11,361 nt of DNA from Phil1 sp964612925 (GTDB lineage: Bacteria > Bacillota > Clostridia > Christensenellales > CAG-138): positions 1 to 11,361 of the forward strand of contig CAZTFU010000040.1 of NCBI GenBank assembly GCA_964612925.1, given 5' to 3'. The translations under genes were made by a program, and so were the position numbers. Every line of letters begins with the position of its first letter. The stretch's first letter is position 1. Below are positions 6,619 to 11,361 of this stretch, piece after piece. The notes under the pieces are model-generated. The model was not told the DNA's origin, made no database searches, and was given only the letters and a program-made list of their open reading frames with translations.

Positions 6619-6629
6619 AGGTTGTCACC

Positions 6630-7505
6630 TCAATCCGAAAGCTTGGGGTCAAGCGCACTCCTTAGACCGTCACCGACCAAATTAAAGCACAATACCGTAA
6701 TGAATATTGCAAGACCCGGGAACACCGCGTAATGCCAGCACATGAACACATATGTGCGGGCATTGCTCAGCATAAGTCCCCATTCGGGAGTGGGTGGTGA
6801 TGCGCCCATGCCAAGGAAGCTGAGACTGGCGGCCGTCATTATTGAACCGCCAATGGAGATTGAATACTGCACGATTACGCTTGGCAACGCACTCGGCAGA
6901 ATGTGAGTGAACAGCAGCCGCGCATCGCTTGCACCAAGGCTGCGTGCCGCCTGAACGTACACACTGTCCTTCATTTGAAGTGTAGTGCCGCGAACAAGGC
7001 GTGCGAACGTGGGCGTGCGGAACACTATAACCGCTATAACAACATTGTACAGGCCCGGACCCAAAATTGCAACTATTGCTATTGCCAAAATTAAACCCGG
7101 GAATGCAAACAGCACATCGCATATGCGCATTATAATGCTGTCTATTATTCCGCCGTAGTAGCCCGATATAAGCCCGAGTACCGCGCCGAGTATTGCCGCA
7201 AGCGATACCGCGCCGAAGCCTATTGCAAGCGATATGCGCGCACCGTATACCACACGGCTGAATATATCGCGCCCGAACTCATCCGTGCCGAAAAGGTGCT
7301 TCCAACTCGGCTTTTGGAGAATTTCATTGTAGTTGTATTCGTTTATGCCATAGGGTGCCACAAAGTCCGCAAATATTGCGACAAGCACTATCATCAGCAA
7401 CACTATGGCAGCAACGACCGCTGTTTTTTGCTTTTTGAATTTTCTTACAAATTCCGAAAACGGGGTACGGATATCGGCATTGCCGTCATTTATCTTTTTC
7501 TTCAT
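6630..7505 (-). CDS. dppC: Peptide ABC transporter permease, DppC/OppC type
   Basis: A 291-residue inner-membrane permease with the OppC/DppC plan. A cytoplasmic N-terminus ends in KFKKQKT, followed by a first membrane helix (about 29-50). The external segment carries GTDEFGRDIFSR (73-84), characteristic of this subunit. Further helices lie near 90-115, 130-150, 152-168, 205-230 and 257-278. The EAA loop QAARSLGASDARLLFTHILP (185-204) contacts the ATPases. ATG at 7505 is chosen over the upstream TTG at 7520 because GAGG (7515-7518) sits 9 bases before it. That ribosome binding site overlaps the stop codon of the upstream permease gene, so translation is probably coupled. Confidence 0.93.
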   Translation of the reverse strand: MKKKINDGNADIRTPFSEFVRKFKKQKTAVVAAIVLLMIVLVAIFADFVAPYGINEYNYNEILQKPSWKHLFGTDEFGRDIFSRVVYGARISLAIGFGAVSLAAILGAVLGLISGYYGGIIDSIIMRICDVLFAFPGLILAIAIVAILGPGLYNVVIAVIVFRTPTFARLVRGTTLQMKDSVYVQAARSLGASDARLLFTHILPSALPSVIVQYSISIGGSIMTAASLSFLGMGASPPTPEWGLMLSNARTYVFMCWHYAVFPGLAIFITVLCFNLVGDGLRSALDPKLSD

Positions 7506-7516
7506 ATATCCAAACC

Positions 7517-8437
7517 TCAATCATAGCTTATTTCGGGATTAAGTGCCGCGTAAAGCAGGTCCACAAGCAAGTTGATCACAACAAAGTTAAGCGCAAATAT
7601 AAGTATAAGTGCCTGTATCATGAAGTAATCGCGGTTGTTTATGGAATCCACCATAAGCGAGCCGAGACCGGAAAGTCCGAATACGGCTTCAACAAGAACC
7701 GAACCGCCGAGCAGATGGCCGAACTGCAATCCGACAACCGTTACAACGGATATCATTGAATTGCGGAACACATGCTTCCATATAACCACGGATTCCGCAA
7801 GGCCCTTTGCCCTTGCCGTGCGGGTATAATCACCCTTCATCGCTTCGATTATTGAAGAACGGGTAAAGCGGGCTATAGTGGCCGAAAGTCCCGTACCAAG
7901 CGTAAGCACGGGCAGAACCATATGCTTCCATGAATCCGATCCCGATACGGGAAACCATTTAAGCTTAACGGAAAACAGCATTATAAGCATAAGCCCTATC
8001 CAGAAGTTGGGCACGGCCTGACCCGCTATGGCAAGCGTCATGCCGGTATAATCCTGCCATTTTGAACGGTGAGTGCCCGCCCATATGCCTATAACAAGCC
8101 CGAGCAGAACGCCCCACACTATTGCAACACCCGCAAGGCGAAGCGTGTTTTTATAACGCAAAGATATTTCATAGGTAACGGCCTTTCCGGTTTTGAACGA
8201 AACACCGAAGTCACCGTGGAAAATGTCCCTTACCCAATTTATGTACTGAGTTACGACCGGCTTATTGAGACCAAGATCTTCCCTGATTTTTTCAACCGTT
8301 TCATAGCCGGCCTCATCCCCGGCCAAAAGACGCGCCGGATCACCGGGGATCATGCGAACAAACAGAAAAACGAATATAGATATAAGAATTATTGTAGGTA
8401 TAATGCCTATAATTCTTTTCCCAACATATTTTAACAT
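7517..8437 (-). CDS. dppB: Peptide ABC transporter permease, DppB/OppB type
   Basis: A 306-residue inner-membrane permease. The N-terminal helix (about 9-29) is followed by VRMIPGDPARLLAG, the conserved OppB/DppB motif, and an external loop with LGLNKPVVTQY and GDFGVSF. Helices follow near 100-120, 131-157, 175-190, 228-250 and 272-296. The ATPase-contacting EAA loop is TARAKGLAESVVIWKHVFRN (207-226). The ATG at 8437 is preferred to the GTG at 8446 because GAGG (8446-8449) stands 8 bases before the ATG and overlaps the GTG. It forms a heterodimeric channel with the DppC-type protein encoded next. The gene follows a hairpin after the binding-protein gene, so its mRNA may be less abundant than that of the binding protein. 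Confidence 0.93.
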   Translation of the reverse strand: MLKYVGKRIIGIIPTIILISIFVFLFVRMIPGDPARLLAGDEAGYETVEKIREDLGLNKPVVTQYINWVRDIFHGDFGVSFKTGKAVTYEISLRYKNTLRLAGVAIVWGVLLGLVIGIWAGTHRSKWQDYTGMTLAIAGQAVPNFWIGLMLIMLFSVKLKWFPVSGSDSWKHMVLPVLTLGTGLSATIARFTRSSIIEAMKGDYTRTARAKGLAESVVIWKHVFRNSMISVVTVVGLQFGHLLGGSVLVEAVFGLSGLGSLMVDSINNRDYFMIQALILIFALNFVVINLLVDLLYAALNPEISYD

Positions 8438-8486
8438 TCGATCCACCTCGTTGAATAGGAATGGTTATGGAATGGCGGAAGGATAT

Positions 8487-8520
8487 CCCCGCCCGAGCAT
8501 ATTGCGCACTGCGGGCGGGA
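8487..8520 (-). promoter_or_regulatory. Intercistronic hairpin after the binding-protein gene
   Basis: CCCGCCCG (8488-8495) pairs perfectly with CGGGCGGG (8512-8519) across a 16-base loop; on the - strand one further U-G pair closes the base. It sits 34 bases after the binding-protein stop and ahead of the dppB-type gene. No U-run follows on the - strand. Structures in this position in peptide and sugar ABC operons typically protect the upstream mRNA or cause partial termination, keeping the binding protein in excess over the membrane parts. Confidence 0.65.
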
Positions 8521-8553
8521 GAGTGTTGGCAGTTTAAGTCGCAAAGTCGGTAT

Positions 8554-10233
8554 TTATCCGACGAATACGCAATCCCTGAAGTAGAATGATCCATCGGGAT
8601 AATAGCAAACATTATTTATCCGTGAAGAATCAAATACATAGCCGTCAGTGGTGTAGAACAGGGGAACGCAGGGACAGTCATCCCATATTATCTGCTGAGC
8701 CTCGGCATAATATGCGGCACGCTCATCGCTTACACCCGTGGCAACACCCTTATCGATAAGGGCATCGTATTCTTCGTTTGAATACAGGCAGTAGTTGCTG
8801 CCGGAAGGCATGAACATGGAAGTGGCGAATCTGCCAAGGCCTTGGTCGGCATCACCGGTGGAGGGAGAGAAGCCGCGCAGGTACATGTCATAGCCCGTCT
8901 CTGCCGGGTCACCCGAATAGCCGCTGACGTTGGAGGAAAGCACGCCGCTTTCCTGCGGAACAACATTGACCTTAATGCCTATCTGCTCAAGCTGCTGCTG
9001 GATGAACTCACCGCGCTGCACTGCGGAGGTGCTGTTCTGCGTCCAAAGGGTAACCTCAAAACCGTCGGCACAGCCTGCTTCCGCAAGCAGAGCCTTTGCC
9101 GCTTCAACATCGTAAGCATAAAGCTTGTCGGCCTGACTTGAATAATAGGATACGGCAGGCGTAATGTAGGAATCGGCACGTACTGCCGCACCGCCCTCGG
9201 TAACGGTTATCATAGTGTTGATATCAATTGCCATGTTTATGGCTTTGCGGACGCGGGCGTCTTGGAATATTTCCTTCTGACAATTCATGTAAAGGTAGGT
9301 TATGCTAAGGCCGCTGCCCTGATATTCAACGGTAAGTCCCGCATTGGTGAGCGTGTCAACATAGGTTGAAGAGGCACCGCCGAAGTCGGCCTCGTGAGCC
9401 ATAAGCATGGCAACGCGGGTAGCCGCTTCCGAAATGGGCTTGAAGGTGATGGAGTTGAAGCCCGAATTGGCGGAAACTATCGCTTCACCGCCGCATATTT
9501 CGGCATCATAGCCCCACCAGTCGCGGTTAAGGGAGATTATCCAGCTTTCACCCGGACGCCATTCGTCAAGCCTGTATTGGCCTGTACCTATGGCAGCCGT
9601 TTCGACCGAATCGGGGTCATTCTCAAGCTGAGTGGGGCTTACCATAAGCGCGGAAGGATGTGCAAGGTAGTTGACAAATGCGCCGAACGGGTATTTAAGA
9701 TATACCTTGAAGGTGTATTCATCCACAACCTCACTGTGGTCTATCATGCGGTAGTTGCTGCTCTTTTTATAGCCAAGGTCCTGATTGGCCATTATGTCAA
9801 AGTTGACCTTTGCGGCATCGGCATTCCATGGTGTACCGTCTTGGAAGGATATGCCCTGACGCAGGGTGAATGTGTATTCGGTGGAATCATCGTTTACTTC
9901 ACAACCGGTAGCAAGCATCCATATCAGGTTATAGTCCTTGTCAAATCCCACAAGACCATCCATCAAAAGCCGCTGCACGCCGCCATCCATGGTATTGGCC
10001 GTGTTTATGGGATAGAATGTTACCATATCGGATGAGGTAACTATGGTTATATCCGAATTCTCGGATACGTTTGCGCCCTTTTGCTCGGGATCGGGTTCGG
10101 TTGAAGCAATCGGGTCCGCATTGGGTGCGCTGCTTTGCACGGGGCCATCGGTATTGTCGGGTGTAGTATCACTGCATCCGATAACAGCAAATGCCATTAA
10201 CATACACAGCAGAATTGCAATTACCTTTTTCAT
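8554..10233 (-). CDS. Peptide-binding lipoprotein, ABC solute-binding protein family 5
   Basis: A 559-residue extracellular binding protein of the DppA/OppA class (SBP_bac_5). A lipoprotein signal (MKKVIAILLCMLMAFAVIGC) ends at the lipobox AVIGC with C20 as the lipidated residue. A Ser/Thr/Pro/Asp-rich tether (about 21-60) precedes the folded part. The family signature lies at about 117-148 (EYTFTLRQGISFQDGTPWNA begins it). FQDARVRKAINMAID (323-337) is the typical second-lobe motif. TGDADQ (459-464) sits where DppA-type proteins have the Asp that holds the peptide amino group. The ATG at 10233 is preceded by AAAGGA (10245-10250, spacer 11). It is the first gene of the operon and divergent from a LysR regulator. 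Because iadA ends the operon, the ligand may include beta-aspartyl dipeptides; that is inference. Confidence 0.93.
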   Translation of the reverse strand: MKKVIAILLCMLMAFAVIGCSDTTPDNTDGPVQSSAPNADPIASTEPDPEQKGANVSENSDITIVTSSDMVTFYPINTANTMDGGVQRLLMDGLVGFDKDYNLIWMLATGCEVNDDSTEYTFTLRQGISFQDGTPWNADAAKVNFDIMANQDLGYKKSSNYRMIDHSEVVDEYTFKVYLKYPFGAFVNYLAHPSALMVSPTQLENDPDSVETAAIGTGQYRLDEWRPGESWIISLNRDWWGYDAEICGGEAIVSANSGFNSITFKPISEAATRVAMLMAHEADFGGASSTYVDTLTNAGLTVEYQGSGLSITYLYMNCQKEIFQDARVRKAINMAIDINTMITVTEGGAAVRADSYITPAVSYYSSQADKLYAYDVEAAKALLAEAGCADGFEVTLWTQNSTSAVQRGEFIQQQLEQIGIKVNVVPQESGVLSSNVSGYSGDPAETGYDMYLRGFSPSTGDADQGLGRFATSMFMPSGSNYCLYSNEEYDALIDKGVATGVSDERAAYYAEAQQIIWDDCPCVPLFYTTDGYVFDSSRINNVCYYPDGSFYFRDCVFVG

Positions 10234-10315
10234 AGGTCAGTCCGTCCTTTCGATCTTCAGTTTTGTTTAGATGTGTTATGGTACCAATATCACGTATCTG
10301 ATAGCTATATCTTAC

Positions 10316-10343
10316 AATATATACACGCTATATGGAAATTCAA
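10316..10343 (-). promoter_or_regulatory. Candidate promoter of the peptide-uptake operon
   Basis: On the - strand, TTGAAT (complement of 10338-10343) stands 16 bases before TATATT (complement of 10316-10321), a fair sigma-70-type match about 80 bases upstream of the binding-protein start. The -35 element lies inside the left arm of the inverted repeat at 10337-10374, where a LysR-type activator could touch polymerase. The prediction is from consensus only; the region is AT-rich and other pairs are possible. Confidence 0.45.
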
Positions 10344-10374
10344 AATTTCGTTGCGACTATTCCCTTATTGAATT
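10337..10374. promoter_or_regulatory. Inverted repeat in the divergent region, candidate operator
   Basis: AATTCAA (10337-10343) is repeated inverted as TTGAATT (10368-10374) with 24 bases between. It is the longest exact dyad I found in the 198-base region between the binding-protein gene and the regulator gene. A shorter dyad, TATC-N8-GATA, lies at about 10288-10303. LysR proteins usually bind a T-N11-A site plus an activation site near -35; I could not assign a clean T-N11-A core, so the operator identity is tentative. Confidence 0.35.
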
Positions 10375-10402
10375 GCCGATGGTATACTTAATATGGTATA
10401 TA
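10373..10402 (+). promoter_or_regulatory. Candidate promoter of the LysR-type regulator gene
   Basis: TTGCCG (10373-10378) and TATATA (10397-10402) with an 18-base spacer are a possible promoter about 30 bases before the regulator ATG. The direct repeat ATGGTATA (10379-10386 and 10393-10400) falls across the spacer and -10 element and could be an autoregulatory site. TACAAT at 10401-10406 is an alternative -10. This is a weak call in AT-rich sequence. Confidence 0.3.
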
Positions 10403-10431
10403 CAATGTTAAATCGCACGGGAGGATATAAA

Positions 10432-11361
10432 ATGGACTCGATAGCACTTGATTATTTCATGAGTTTGGCCAATAATCTGAACTTTACAAAATCCGCCAAC
10501 GAATGCCACATAACGCAATCGACAATGTCGAAAAGGATTGCCGCACTTGAAGAGGAACTTGGCGTTAAGCTTTTTTACAGGGATTCCCATTCCGTGCGGC
10601 TTACGCCCGCGGGCATGCGGTTAAAGACCAATGCACTGCGCTATGCCAACCAGTACCGCGCAATAAACACAAGTGTGCATAAGCTTATGAAGGAATATGT
10701 CGATATGCTGAAAATTGGCTGCGGCCTTTATGAGGTGCATATTATGACGGATGTTATTCGCCGCTTTACAAAGGAATGCAGTGACGTGGAGCTGAATTAT
10801 CTTCAGTACGGCTATTCGTCCATAGTGAGCTATATAAGCACGAATATAGTCGATATTGCGATTGTGCTTGATACCTGCCTTGATTCGGTGGAAAAGAAGC
10901 TTGCACGGCAGCTGTTGTATGAGGATATATGGGTTGTGGCCGCGCACAAGGACAGCCAATTCTGGCGCATGAGCGCGCGTGACAGGGCGGAGCTTAGAGA
11001 TCAGGTGGTAATAACCATGGTCAACAATGAATTTGAACCGATAAGGCCGTTCTGCACGGAGCGGGATATAAAGGATGTTATGTTTACATACACAAACTCA
11101 TTCGAACCCACAATGGCAATGCTTCAGGCCGATGCGGGCATAACGCTGTTGCCGCAAAGCCTGCGCAAATATGTCAGCGAGGATATAAGGATGGAAAACG
11201 TGTTTTCGGTTCCCATGAAAAAATCCTTTTATGCCGTGTACAACCCGCAAAGCGACAACAATTCGCTGCCGCCGTTTTTGCAAATTTGCAAGGAAATGTT
11301 TGACGAAAACACCCCATCCCCCGCAAACGCCAAGCAGGGGATAGGGTGCAGCTTTGAATAA
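10432..11361 (+). CDS. LysR-family transcriptional regulator
   Basis: A 309-residue regulator of typical LysR length. The winged helix-turn-helix spans residues 2-61: LDYFMSLANNLNFTKSANEC, then HITQSTMSKRIAALEEELGVKLF, then R50 and LTPAG (57-61). A linker helix follows to about 90. The ligand-binding domain (about 92-290) opens with MLKIGCGLYE and contains the usual DIAIV and AGITLLPQ strands. GGGAGG (10419-10424) is 7 bases before the ATG at 10432, so the upstream in-frame ATG at 10393, which has no ribosome binding site, is rejected. It is divergent from the peptide-uptake operon, the classic LysR arrangement, and most likely controls that operon in response to a peptide or amino-acid signal; the effector is not known. 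The stop codon is the last triplet of the window, so the gene is complete. Confidence 0.93.
   Translation: MDSIALDYFMSLANNLNFTKSANECHITQSTMSKRIAALEEELGVKLFYRDSHSVRLTPAGMRLKTNALRYANQYRAINTSVHKLMKEYVDMLKIGCGLYEVHIMTDVIRRFTKECSDVELNYLQYGYSSIVSYISTNIVDIAIVLDTCLDSVEKKLARQLLYEDIWVVAAHKDSQFWRMSARDRAELRDQVVITMVNNEFEPIRPFCTERDIKDVMFTYTNSFEPTMAMLQADAGITLLPQSLRKYVSEDIRMENVFSVPMKKSFYAVYNPQSDNNSLPPFLQICKEMFDENTPSPANAKQGIGCSFE
11306..11348 (-). terminator. Probable - strand terminator inside the 3' end of the LysR gene
   Basis: CACCCCATCCCC (11310-11321) and GGGGATAGGGTG (11337-11348) form a 12-base stem over a 15-base loop. Read on the - strand, the only non-Watson-Crick position becomes a U-G pair and TTTT follows at once (complement of 11306-11309). 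On the + strand it is a C-A mismatch without a good U-run. The better - strand fit suggests it ends a convergent gene lying right of the window, while overlapping codons for roughly residues 293-306 of the regulator. Confidence 0.55.

Noticed and set aside
9394..10035. 213-residue + strand open frame opposite the binding-protein gene
   Set aside because: It lies wholly within a well-supported lipoprotein gene on the other strand and shows no family features.

Overview
The window looks like chromosomal DNA from a Gram-positive anaerobe of the Firmicutes, probably a gut Clostridia lineage. This is inferred from MucBP-like surface repeats, a lipoprotein-type solute-binding protein with an AVIGC lipobox, strong GGAGG-type ribosome binding sites, tight operons and moderate GC content. 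No mobile element, tRNA, rRNA or CRISPR array is visible.

Left third, + strand (1-3440). The window opens inside a large repeat-rich, probably extracellular protein with no visible cell-wall anchor. Seventeen bases after it comes a 65-residue Gly/Ser/Thr-rich peptide gene with an excellent ribosome binding site. An intercistronic GC-rich hairpin follows, then an HPr-kinase-like P-loop kinase and, with an ATGA overlap, a PqqD-family protein. A small peptide, a PqqD-type recognition domain and an HprK-like kinase together resemble a reduced peptide-modification (RiPP-like) cassette. No radical SAM enzyme, cyclase, protease or exporter is visible. This is the most novel part of the window. It closes in an elaborate, probably bidirectional terminator shared with the convergent operon.

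Right two thirds, - strand (10233 down to 3448). A coherent operon encodes a peptide-binding lipoprotein, two permeases of the DppB/DppC type, two ATPases of the DppD/DppF type, and isoaspartyl dipeptidase IadA. A GC-rich hairpin follows the binding-protein gene. The remaining transporter genes are spaced so that stop codons overlap ribosome binding sites or start codons. The likely job is import of di- and oligopeptides and cytoplasmic cleavage of beta-aspartyl (isoAsp) dipeptides, which ordinary peptidases do not cut.

A LysR-type regulator is divergently transcribed (10432-11361) from a 198-base AT-rich region. That region holds a plausible operon promoter whose -35 hexamer lies in one arm of an inverted repeat, as expected for local control. 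The last bases of the regulator gene contain a hairpin that reads as a terminator on the - strand, which suggests a convergent gene just beyond the right edge.
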